64,000 nt of DNA from positions 16,046 to 80,045 of the IMG/VR virus record IMGVR_UViG_3300028569_000027. One strand, 5' to 3'. The translations under genes were made by a program, and so were the position numbers. Shown here piece by piece: positions 12,071 to 20,352 of this stretch. The notes beneath the pieces are model-generated. The model did not search any database and had not been told where the DNA came from. It was given only the letters and a program-made list of their open reading frames with translations. The first letter of the stretch is position 1; the number at the start of each line of letters is the position of its first letter. Origin of the DNA: a virus.

Positions 12071-12408
12071 TGGAAATATTACATACGATAATTACTGTAT
12101 TACTAATTATATACGGTAGCGTAACGACATACTTAGTAATTAATATGCTTTTACGGGAAGAAGCATTGGAAGAATTCTACGAGACAAAAACAGAACTTCT
12201 GGAAACACAGTTAGTTAACGTTAAAATAAAAGTAGAAGAAACTGTAGTGCGGTTGAAAGAAGTCGACATTAGAGGTTCATTTGAAGCTGATGATGAAGTA
12301 GGATTTGCATTCCAAGATATCAAAAAATTAAACGAAGAATTACTATCGTTTATAGTTACATATAATCAAAAATCTACAGAAAATGCCGAGAAAGCCGGGA
12401 CCGAATAG
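12070..12408 (+). CDS. Single-pass membrane coiled-coil protein, 112 aa
   Basis: Residues 4-26 are a membrane segment (LHTIITVLLIIYGSVTTYLV). The remainder is an acidic coiled coil (LLETQLVNVKIKVEETVVRL). It is the size of small spanin or anchor proteins, but no cell-wall domain is present. The 3' end overlaps the sigma factor gene by 26 nt. Confidence 0.6.
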   Translation: MEILHTIITVLLIIYGSVTTYLVINMLLREEALEEFYETKTELLETQLVNVKIKVEETVVRLKEVDIRGSFEADDEVGFAFQDIKKLNEELLSFIVTYNQKSTENAEKAGTE

Positions 12409-13162
12409 TTCAAAATATTACTTTACAGAAGACACTGAGAAAGCTATTATAAGATATAATGGTAGCAAGGATGCTAGAGAACGAAACTTATTATACTCTA
12501 ATCATATCAGATATGCATTAGATAAGTTAGCCGAAAATCTAATTCACAGGTTTAAGTTTAAGCATTTTGATATTCCATATGAAGATGTTAAACATGAAAC
12601 GGTTGCGCATTTAAACGAAAAGTTGGATAAATTTACACCTGAAAAGGGGAAGGCATTCAGTTATTTTTCTATCGTAGCAAAAAATTATTTGATAAATGAG
12701 AATAATACTAACTACGCACATTTTAAGAATACCGATGATTTGCTAGTAGTCGATGACCGTCGTACGGTGATGAATGAAATCGCGAGGGAGAATAAAATCG
12801 AAGATGAAAAAGAATTCATGGACCTATTTGTTGATTATGTTGAGGCGAACCTACAATCGTTCACAATGCAAGTCACGAATACGAAGAGTGGTAAAGTATC
12901 AAATATACGACTATTTGAAACGCAACTAGATTTGTTAATGGCCGACTCAATATTAGAATTATTTAGACGTAGAGCAAATATTGAGGTATTCAATAAAAAG
13001 GCGTTATATATTCTAATTAAAGAGCGGTGCAATTACGACAAAACTCAAGAGATTACCAAAATTTTAAAACGGGTAGAGCTATTATATAAGGATATATTTC
13101 TTAACTGGAGTAAAACCGGTAGAATTACCACACAATATTTAAAATCTTATAATTATAAGTAG
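12383..13162 (+). CDS. 55: Late-transcription sigma factor, T4 gp55-like, 259 aa
   Basis: The sigma-70 region 2-like core is at residues about 60-105: IPYEDVKHETVAHLNEKLDK followed by FTPEKGKAFSYFSIVAKNYL (84-103). The latter is characteristic of gp55-type sigma factors of T4-like marine phages, which bind host RNA polymerase core and recognise a short AT-rich -10 element without a -35. The C-terminal half is divergent. It is longer than T4 gp55 (185 aa). The likely target is the ATATTTAT[T/A] motif repeated through this window (inference). Confidence 0.75.
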   Translation: MPRKPGPNSSKYYFTEDTEKAIIRYNGSKDARERNLLYSNHIRYALDKLAENLIHRFKFKHFDIPYEDVKHETVAHLNEKLDKFTPEKGKAFSYFSIVAKNYLINENNTNYAHFKNTDDLLVVDDRRTVMNEIARENKIEDEKEFMDLFVDYVEANLQSFTMQVTNTKSGKVSNIRLFETQLDLLMADSILELFRRRANIEVFNKKALYILIKERCNYDKTQEITKILKRVELLYKDIFLNWSKTGRITTQYLKSYNYK

Positions 13163-13163
13163 T

Positions 13164-13604
13164 ATGGATATTCACGATGAATTATTTAAGGGTAGAAGTT
13201 TCAGCGAAATATTAAAGGATATTCACGATAACTCGAAGAAGAAAGACCGTCAGATTAACCTATTAATCGCCGAGCTTAAGCCGTTAATTAAGAATATCGG
13301 TGATGCAACTATCGTAGTACCGTTAATTAAGGAGTATTTAGATATTTCTGTTCGTAATGATGACCATATCGTAAAATTAGCAGCCGTTGCTCAGCGATTA
13401 ATATCGGCAGCTGGTAAGGCTGACACGGTAGGGAACGATTTCACATTATCAGAAGCAGAAAAAGCTGATTTGATGCGTGATGTTAAAGCATTAGATGCAG
13501 GTGACCAATTTGTGGAGAAAACCATACATAATATTCAGAATGAAGCACTAGCTCTTAATGGAATAAATGAATCTTTAGACGAACAAACCGATGTCGCTGT
13601 TTAA
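13164..13604 (+). CDS. Conserved helical protein next to the baseplate hub, 146 aa
   Basis: An all-helical charged protein (FSEILKDIHDNSKKKDRQIN; VVPLIKEYLDISVRNDDHIV; LAAVAQRLISAAG). The central I-K-E-Y-L-D-I-S-V-R-N-D-D-H-x-V-K-L block looks like a conserved small protein of T4-like marine phages, function unknown. Its 3' end overlaps the gp5-like gene by 14 nt, suggesting a role in baseplate assembly. Confidence 0.55.
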   Translation: MDIHDELFKGRSFSEILKDIHDNSKKKDRQINLLIAELKPLIKNIGDATIVVPLIKEYLDISVRNDDHIVKLAAVAQRLISAAGKADTVGNDFTLSEAEKADLMRDVKALDAGDQFVEKTIHNIQNEALALNGINESLDEQTDVAV

Positions 13605-14748
13605 AATACGAGGTGAGAATGTACAAATTATACCTGCAAAGGTTAAGGAGGTTTATTACAAAGATGATAAACCTGAAAGTACATTTTACATTACGGCATT
13701 AATACTCGATGGCGCATCGTCAGAACGTCAAGTTAATGCTCGACCATTATTCGTAAATAATAAACAGTTACCGTTAGAAGGTGAAACGGTGTTACTAATT
13801 GGTACAGTAAGCAGTTATTCATCAGGTTTAGGAGCAAATGAAGATTTGTATTATATCGGTATAATTAATCTTCAAGGTAATGTACATCATAATTCATTAC
13901 CTAATGCTAATGAAATAGAGACTCAAACACAGGCCGGTGGTGATTCTGCAAATTACCAAACCGGTAACGCTGGTAGCACTACCAAAAAAGAAAAAGCAAA
14001 GGTTGATAAGAATTTTCCTGAATCTAAAACCGTAAAGTCACTACAACCATATATTGGTGACGTGCTATACGAAGGCCGGTTTGGGAATAGTATTAGATTA
14101 ACTAGTACATTAAAGAGTTATAACGGCTATACAAAACAACCTAATTGGAATAAAGCTAACGGTGCCGAAGGTGACCCGTTAATGATAATTCGAGTTAGTA
14201 AACCTACTCAAAATACAAATAAGAGTAACGACTTCATTACTGAGGATTTTAAGAAAGATGACTCGTTTATTTTATTACAATCATCACAGGGCATTGACTT
14301 TGAACCGGCATCAACCGTTACCGATTCTATCAAGAATCAAAAATTAGATTCATGGAACACGGGAAAGAAGTTTTCAGGTAAGCAAATACTAATATCATCA
14401 GGAAGAATTATATTCAATTCAACTCAGAACGAGATAATAGCATTTGCTAAAAAAGGAATTGGTTTATCGTCAGCAGATTCTATTTCATTAGATGCTCAAA
14501 AGAATATTGAGTTGAATGGTAATAAAATAATGTTGGGTAAAGATGCTGACGAACCGTTAATTTTAGGTAAGAAATTTAAAGATTGGATGGATGACTTTAT
14601 AGATGCGTTAGGTAAAATGACCGCAATAACTGCTATGGGTCCATCATCACCATTTCAATCATCTCCACAGTGGCCACAGATACAGGCACTCAAACAACAG
14701 TTTGAAAATAATCTAAGTCAATTAGCATACACGAAAAAATCTAAGTAA
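13591..14748 (+). CDS. 5: Baseplate hub/spike protein, T4 gp5-like, 385 aa
   Basis: Residues 1-105 look like the N-terminal OB-fold of gp5/VgrG hub proteins (QIIPAKVKEVYYKDDKPEST ... GETVLLIGTVSSYSSG). The C-terminal part has short repeating strands (ISSGRIIFNSTQNEIIAF, GIGLSSADSISLDAQKNIEL) of a spike beta-helix. T4 gp5 carries a lysozyme between these; none is visible here, as in many marine relatives. The protein would form the cell-puncturing spike. It lies directly before gp25 and gp6. Confidence 0.68.
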   Translation: MSLFKIRGENVQIIPAKVKEVYYKDDKPESTFYITALILDGASSERQVNARPLFVNNKQLPLEGETVLLIGTVSSYSSGLGANEDLYYIGIINLQGNVHHNSLPNANEIETQTQAGGDSANYQTGNAGSTTKKEKAKVDKNFPESKTVKSLQPYIGDVLYEGRFGNSIRLTSTLKSYNGYTKQPNWNKANGAEGDPLMIIRVSKPTQNTNKSNDFITEDFKKDDSFILLQSSQGIDFEPASTVTDSIKNQKLDSWNTGKKFSGKQILISSGRIIFNSTQNEIIAFAKKGIGLSSADSISLDAQKNIELNGNKIMLGKDADEPLILGKKFKDWMDDFIDALGKMTAITAMGPSSPFQSSPQWPQIQALKQQFENNLSQLAYTKKSK

Positions 14749-14788
14749 AACTTTTTGAAATCATAATTATATAAAAGACTTATTAATT

Positions 14789-15253
14789 ATGGATTCAAAA
14801 ACATTTCTTGCAGCTCTTCGAACAATTATTCGTGAAGAAGTAACGAAAGCCGTACGTAACGAGGTTGGTAGAGTATTAACTGAGGGCGCCTCACATCCTA
14901 CACCTGTAGAACGCGCAGTGCAAATACGCCGTTCTGTAGAACATGCAGTACAAACACGCCGCCCGATAGCACAAAAACCAAAATTTAAAAACCCGATGCT
15001 TAACCAGCTATTAGAAGGTGTGGCGCCTGCCCCGTCTGATGAAGCGAAAGTTGGATTTGAAGAGTGGCCGACAATGCAATATGCAGGAAATCCGACACGT
15101 GGTATCTCGAATTCATATAAAAAAGGTCCAATCAATGCCGCACCTGAGGGTGTGAATATAGCCGCGATTGAACGTCAAGCTCCGGAAGTAGCTGCAGCAT
15201 TAACAAGAGATTATCGTTCGTTAGTAAAAGCGATGTTAAAACCTAAAGCTTAA
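14789..15253 (+). CDS. Hypothetical protein with a capsid-targeting-like N-terminus, 154 aa
   Basis: The N-terminus (LRTIIREEVTKAVRNEVGRV, then LTEG) is a charged amphipathic helix ending L-T-E, very like those of the proteins at 48201 and 54403. The gp21-type prohead protease cuts after L/I-x-E, so this protein may be packaged or processed. The rest is Arg/Pro/Ala-rich without a known domain. It sits between the spike and gp25 genes. Confidence 0.55.
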   Translation: MDSKTFLAALRTIIREEVTKAVRNEVGRVLTEGASHPTPVERAVQIRRSVEHAVQTRRPIAQKPKFKNPMLNQLLEGVAPAPSDEAKVGFEEWPTMQYAGNPTRGISNSYKKGPINAAPEGVNIAAIERQAPEVAAALTRDYRSLVKAMLKPKA

Positions 15254-15255
15254 TA

Positions 15256-15717
15256 ATGGCAACTCGTCGTCGGGAGGAAATATCATATAATCTAATAGAT
15301 TTACAGCCGAATATAGCTGTCGGAATTAAACTACCGTTTAGTACACGAACCGGTGGATTATTCGCATTATCATATTCAACCGAAGAACAAGGTATATCGA
15401 ATTTAAAAAATCTATTGTTAACTCGTACTGGTGAACGATATATGTTACCAAATTTTGGGACGGACATTTATGATACTGTATTTGAAAACAACGTAGATGA
15501 TTTACCGATAATCCTACGGGATAGTATATCATCAGCAATCGCTTTTTGGTTACCGTACATAATTATTAACGACCTTACAGTAACACGAACTTCTAAGTAT
15601 GAATCAGACCCTATAGGTCACGCAATTCAAATTAGCTTAACCGTTCAAGTGGGCTCTAGAGGCGCAAATGTACCAATAACAATTATCGTAACACCGTCGT
15701 CAATAACAATAACATAA
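15256..15717 (+). CDS. 25: Baseplate wedge protein, T4 gp25-like, 153 aa
   Basis: Typical gp25/GpW-like sequence: VGIKLPFSTRTGGLFALSYS, then I-S-N-L-K-N-L-L-L-T-R-T-G-E-R-Y-M-L-P-N-F-G-T-D-I, including the conserved E-R stretch, followed by the RDSISSAIAFWLPYI helix. gp25 joins the wedge to the inner tube and sheath-initiating structures. Length matches T4 gp25 (132 aa) with a small extension. Its stop overlaps the gp6 start by 1 nt, the T4-like order. Confidence 0.85.
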   Translation: MATRRREEISYNLIDLQPNIAVGIKLPFSTRTGGLFALSYSTEEQGISNLKNLLLTRTGERYMLPNFGTDIYDTVFENNVDDLPIILRDSISSAIAFWLPYIIINDLTVTRTSKYESDPIGHAIQISLTVQVGSRGANVPITIIVTPSSITIT

Positions 15718-17600
15718 TGGCAGAAACACATGATATAAAGTATTTAGGTAAAGATTTCAATCAGTTACGCACTAACTTGATTGAATTCGCACGTAATTAC
15801 TTTCCGAATACATATAATGATTTTAATGAATCATCCCCGGGCATGATGTTTTTAGAAATGTCGGCATACGTAGGCGATGTATTAAGTTTTTACACTGATA
15901 AACAATTAAAAGAATCATTTTTAATTTCTGCGGAGGAAAAAACTAATTTGTATTCGTTAGCACAATCGTTAGGTTATAAAGTAAAAAATAAAATAGCCAG
16001 CTCAGTTGATTTAGATGTATTTCAGCTACTACCGTCTACAACATCGGGCAGCGCCATTGTACCGGATTGGTCATATGCATTAAACATACCAGCTGGTATG
16101 ACAGTTAAATCCAAATCAACTGGTGCGGAATTTAGAACTTTAGACACTGTAAGTTTTTCACAGCTAAGTAATATGCCGGGCTCAAATGTATCAGTATATC
16201 AAATTAATGAAGTTACTAATCAAGCGGAGTATTACTTATTAAAACATTCTGTGAAGGCGATTGCCGGAAACGTTAATACCACTACGTATAGTTTTGGTAA
16301 CGCTAAACGGTTTGATAAAATATCATTAAGCGATACAAATATAATCGACATTGTTGATATTGTAGACTCTGATAATAATGTGTGGACAGAAGTCCCTAAT
16401 TTAGCACAAGACACTGTATTTGAAACAGTATCTAACGTATCACAGAATGACCCGAGCTTATCACAATTTAATTTAACCGTACCGTATTTATTAAAGTTAA
16501 AGAAAACCGCCCGTCGGTTTATAACACGATTTAGAACGGATGGTACCTTGGATATACAATTCGGAGCAGGTATTTCAGCTGATTTAGATGAGGAAATAAT
16601 TCCGAACCCGGATAATGTAGGCTCAGGACTACCGAATCTACAGTTGCAATATGACCAACCGTTAGACCCGTCGAACTTCATGTATACTAGAAGCTATGGT
16701 CTAGCTCCATCAAATACAACGTTAACGGTAAGATATACAACGGGTGGTGGCCTACAATCAAACGTCCCGGCATTCGACCTAACAGATATAGTAGGATTGA
16801 CATTCGATATTAATGAGACCGGACTTAATGCTGGATTGCAGGGCCAAATAAAAGCGTCAGTTGCATGTACTAACCCTAAGCCAGGAACTGGCGGTAAGGA
16901 CGAAGAGAGTTTAGATGATGTTAGAAATAACGCAATGTCATACTTTGCCGCACAGAATAGAGCAGTAACCGACCAAGATTATATTATTCGTGCATATTCA
17001 ATGCCACCTAGATTCGGTGCAGTAGCTAAGGCATTCATTATTCAAGATTCGCAAATCGACCCAGTAACCAATTTGGGTATTTCGAACCCCTTAGCACTCA
17101 ATCTATACTGTGTAGGGTATGACACTAATGGGAATCTTACTCAATTAAACTCCGCTGTAAAAGAGAACCTAAAGACCTATATAGGGCAATATCGTATGCT
17201 AACCGATGCTATAAACATTCGAGACGCGTATATTATTAATATCGGTATAGAATTTGAAGTGATTTGTTTACCGGACGCAAATTCGAATGAAGTTTTACTT
17301 AAATGTATTAATGCATTAAAGTCGTATTTCGATATTCGAAAATGGCAAATTAATCAGCCAATAATATTGTCAAAATTGAACACGTTATTGGACCAAGTAG
17401 CCGGTGTACAGACGGTAGTAAAAGTTGAATTAAGTAATTTATATAATGCAGACCTAGGATACTCTGGAAACGTGTATACTATTTCAAGCAGTGAAGGTGG
17501 GTCAACTCGTAATGGGGTTGTATACCCTAGTTTAGACCCATCTATATTTGAAGTTCGATTCCCCAGTAATGATATTAAAGGCCGCGTAGTAAGTTTATGA
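15717..17600 (+). CDS. 6: Baseplate wedge protein, T4 gp6-like (baseplate J family), 627 aa
   Basis: The start KYLGKDFNQLRTNLIEFARN and the block FNESSPGMMFLEMSAYVGDV are hallmarks of gp6 proteins in T4-like phages; later DEESLDDVRNNAMSYFAAQN and RAVTDQDYIIRAYSMPPRFG are the baseplate-J signature. gp6 dimers form the ring linking wedges around the hub. Length is close to T4 gp6 (660 aa). It follows gp25 directly. Confidence 0.88.
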   Translation: MAETHDIKYLGKDFNQLRTNLIEFARNYFPNTYNDFNESSPGMMFLEMSAYVGDVLSFYTDKQLKESFLISAEEKTNLYSLAQSLGYKVKNKIASSVDLDVFQLLPSTTSGSAIVPDWSYALNIPAGMTVKSKSTGAEFRTLDTVSFSQLSNMPGSNVSVYQINEVTNQAEYYLLKHSVKAIAGNVNTTTYSFGNAKRFDKISLSDTNIIDIVDIVDSDNNVWTEVPNLAQDTVFETVSNVSQNDPSLSQFNLTVPYLLKLKKTARRFITRFRTDGTLDIQFGAGISADLDEEIIPNPDNVGSGLPNLQLQYDQPLDPSNFMYTRSYGLAPSNTTLTVRYTTGGGLQSNVPAFDLTDIVGLTFDINETGLNAGLQGQIKASVACTNPKPGTGGKDEESLDDVRNNAMSYFAAQNRAVTDQDYIIRAYSMPPRFGAVAKAFIIQDSQIDPVTNLGISNPLALNLYCVGYDTNGNLTQLNSAVKENLKTYIGQYRMLTDAINIRDAYIINIGIEFEVICLPDANSNEVLLKCINALKSYFDIRKWQINQPIILSKLNTLLDQVAGVQTVVKVELSNLYNADLGYSGNVYTISSSEGGSTRNGVVYPSLDPSIFEVRFPSNDIKGRVVSL

Positions 17601-18679
17601 TAGTAGCAATAAAACCTAATCGAAGTGCAACAATGTATGAAGACATGCCCATAAAAAATACGGGTTTGGATGAAATACTTGAAATTACTAAAATAGCTTC
17701 TGCGAGTTTATACTCAGAGTCCAGACCCGTGCTATATTTTAATACAACTGATATAACGCAAGTGTTATCAGATTATGGTGTTTCAATATCTAATGTAACG
17801 TGTTCATTAATTATGAATACTGTTCAAATGTCCGAGGTGCCGATTAATTACACCATAGCAGTCAATGCTATCAGCGGTTCTTGGACAAATGGTACCGGAC
17901 GTTTTGCAGATACCGAATTATCAGGCGGTATATCATGGACATATAAGGCCGGCGAAACATCGTCACCGTGGATGACATCTAGTTTTGCCACCGGGTCGAC
18001 CGGTACATATAATGTAACACCTGGCGGTGGTACCTGGTATACAGCGAGTGCGGCCACACAGTCGTTTTCATTTAAACAGGATAATGACTTAAGCGTTAAT
18101 ATATCCGGTATCGTGAGAGCATGGCTGACCGGTTCAATATCTAATGATGGCGTTATTGTTAGATTATCAAATGTGGCGGTGACTGATTATCTATTACCGA
18201 CAAATATTCAATTTTATAGTGCGAATACGCACACAGTATACGGCCCTAGTTTACGCCTAGAATGGAACAGTGTTACCGAATTTATAACCGGTAGTTTAGT
18301 ATCTATTGATATAGAAGATAATCCAATTATTTATCTATCTGGATTCAAGGGCGAATATAAACCAAATGTTAAGATTAGAGCATTTGTTCGTAGCAGACCA
18401 ATGTATCCTAGACATACATTCGCACAAAATTCCGATTATACAACTGTAAAGTATTTACCGTCCACATCTTATTATAAGATTGTAGATGCCGCTACTTTAG
18501 AAACAGTAGTAGATTATAGCGAAGGTACAAAGCTGTCATGTAATACTAATGGAAATTATTTTGATTTCTCATCTACAGTATTATATCCTGAGAGATTTTA
18601 TAAATTTGAATTCAAAGTTGTTTATAGTGGTACGACTGAATATTTTGCCGATAATTACATGTTTAAAATAGTCAATTAA
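17597..18679 (+). CDS. Baseplate/tail structural protein with a DNRLRE-like region, 360 aa
   Basis: ATGA overlap with gp6. Residues about 45-210 read like a DNRLRE-type beta domain (LYFNTTDITQVLSDY, then ISGSWTNGTGRF, ISWTYKAG, LSVNISGIVRAWLTGSISND), found in fibres and cell-surface proteins. The C-terminal part has additional beta strands. By position it could occupy the gp7/gp8 wedge slot or attach a fibre. Function inferred from context. Confidence 0.6.
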   Translation: MIVAIKPNRSATMYEDMPIKNTGLDEILEITKIASASLYSESRPVLYFNTTDITQVLSDYGVSISNVTCSLIMNTVQMSEVPINYTIAVNAISGSWTNGTGRFADTELSGGISWTYKAGETSSPWMTSSFATGSTGTYNVTPGGGTWYTASAATQSFSFKQDNDLSVNISGIVRAWLTGSISNDGVIVRLSNVAVTDYLLPTNIQFYSANTHTVYGPSLRLEWNSVTEFITGSLVSIDIEDNPIIYLSGFKGEYKPNVKIRAFVRSRPMYPRHTFAQNSDYTTVKYLPSTSYYKIVDAATLETVVDYSEGTKLSCNTNGNYFDFSSTVLYPERFYKFEFKVVYSGTTEYFADNYMFKIVN

Positions 18680-19701
18680 TGTACGATTCATATAAGTTAA
18701 TAACAAACCCCACCGTTACAATCACCGATACGAATATTAATCGTAATAGCCTAGGCTATATGGTTTTAGATAATCAACAATCGGTAGGAATTCCGATAGT
18801 AACAAAGTTATATGATTATCAAAAGTATGTTGAAATAATTGATACTATATTCACAGAGTTATTCCCTAACGATGTACAACCATTAAGTACAGTTGACCTA
18901 GAGTCGCAATTAGCAATATTACAATCACAGTTAAGTGGTAGTAATCAAGAAAACTCGACGTTACAATCGATAATAGATGGATTGTTACAACCAGGCGGTG
19001 AACCTGAAATGTGGCGAACTAGAAAGACATTTAAACGCGTTGTGGATTCGAATAAGGGTACGTATACTCTAGGATTTCCGATAATAAATACTTGGAGCGA
19101 CACGAAATGGGGACAACACGCGGGTGCAGTAATGCAGGTTCTAGGACCAACAGTTAGTGATGCGGAACAGGTATTAATTAATGAATTCTACAGTATGGTG
19201 CAAGGATTCACAACATATCTAAATAATAATCCAAATGATATTACCAACTTAGAAGTTGCTACATTCTTAAACGAAAGCGAAATCCCGGGATATGTAATTA
19301 ATATCCCAGGAAGTGGCGCCCCATATGCCCCATCAGCTATTACCAATCCAATTATATTTAGGTTACAAAATTCACCGGCAGTACCGAATGTTTTAGAACA
19401 GGAGATTAACATATTGTCAATGTCTGATTTACCGTATTGTTACAGAACAATCAACCCGGATACGCAGTTACCATGGATTCAGAATATACAACAATTTAGA
19501 GCATTATGTAAGAAAATCGTATATTGGGTTAGGGTACTATCCAGTAACAACGTTGTAACAAATAATATCAATCTGAGATTGCATCCCCCTTCATCGCCGG
19601 CAGTCGATATTACGACCCAGTTTAGTACTATCAGCGAATATGAAAATAATCCTGTATATAATATCACTAACAAAGAGACTTATTATCTAGATATTCCTTA
19701 G
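18679..19701 (+). CDS. Structural protein in the baseplate operon, 340 aa
   Basis: Overlaps the previous stop by 1 nt. A short coiled coil (VDLESQLAILQSQLSGSNQE, residues about 73-95) separates an N-terminal beta region from a mixed C-terminal domain. No family is recognised; part of the baseplate/tail-tip set by operon position. Confidence 0.6.
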   Translation: MYDSYKLITNPTVTITDTNINRNSLGYMVLDNQQSVGIPIVTKLYDYQKYVEIIDTIFTELFPNDVQPLSTVDLESQLAILQSQLSGSNQENSTLQSIIDGLLQPGGEPEMWRTRKTFKRVVDSNKGTYTLGFPIINTWSDTKWGQHAGAVMQVLGPTVSDAEQVLINEFYSMVQGFTTYLNNNPNDITNLEVATFLNESEIPGYVINIPGSGAPYAPSAITNPIIFRLQNSPAVPNVLEQEINILSMSDLPYCYRTINPDTQLPWIQNIQQFRALCKKIVYWVRVLSSNNVVTNNINLRLHPPSSPAVDITTQFSTISEYENNPVYNITNKETYYLDIP

Positions 19702-19705
19702 GATA

Positions 19706-19714
19706 ATATTTATT
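19706..19714 (+). promoter_or_regulatory. ATATTTATT motif
   Basis: Copy of the repeated motif inside the baseplate gene cluster, only 5 nt before the ATG at 19720. Confidence 0.35.
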
Positions 19715-19719
19715 ACTAT

Positions 19720-20346
19720 ATGACTACATTTTTTTATAAAGATAATACCGGTAATTACAAATTTACCCCGGAAGGTGATTTGGTTGTAAAGATACTACGC
19801 GAAAGAGATAACGCGTGGATTATGAATCAAGATTATGTTTTGGGATGGTTCAAGGGTATGAATATAGAGCCAGGTCCTGAGAATGTGATAGAATTCGCAG
19901 ACGAATTACAAGAATATGTAACCATAAATAATAAGAAAAGCATATGGGGCGGGACAATTAATACCGGCGAATACGTTAAATGGAATTATTACGCGCAGGA
20001 ATCTAGACCCAATGGGAAGAATATAGTAGATGACCAATTTATCCAAACTAGAGTTCTTAAATTAAAAGACCCGCAATCAGGCCACACTGAATATGTTGGT
20101 AGAGTCTTAGCGTTTAATTATGTTACATTATATCAAAATACAGCAGCAATTGCCACATTATTTGGAAGCTTTGATGGCACGTCACCGGAAGCTAGCTCCC
20201 ACGTGTTAGCCTGGTTTAAGGGTGTGAATTTAGCGCCCACACTAGCATTGGTCGAGATATATTCAAACTACATCAAAGCGTATTTGGAAGACCCTAGAAA
20301 AGAGCTAGACACTAATATCGATATTGGTATATTCTTAGTTAAATAA
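19720..20346 (+). CDS. Structural protein with a duplicated WFKGxN module, 208 aa
   Basis: Two related segments, VLGWFKGMNIEPGPENVIEF (residues about 41-60) and VLAWFKGVNLAPTLALVEIY (about 164-183), each run into a helix with L-Q/K-E/A-Y. A third copy is in the next, 1370-aa protein (VAWFIGANIKITPASIEKFA). This suggests an internally duplicated assembly module shared by neighbouring tail proteins. No known family. It starts 18 nt after gp-18679 ends. Confidence 0.6.
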   Translation: MTTFFYKDNTGNYKFTPEGDLVVKILRERDNAWIMNQDYVLGWFKGMNIEPGPENVIEFADELQEYVTINNKKSIWGGTINTGEYVKWNYYAQESRPNGKNIVDDQFIQTRVLKLKDPQSGHTEYVGRVLAFNYVTLYQNTAAIATLFGSFDGTSPEASSHVLAWFKGVNLAPTLALVEIYSNYIKAYLEDPRKELDTNIDIGIFLVK

Positions 20347-20352
20347 TATTGA

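Noticed and set aside
15337-15538. Additional small proteins within gp25 on the minus strand
   Set aside because: Antisense shadows of a confidently identified baseplate gene.
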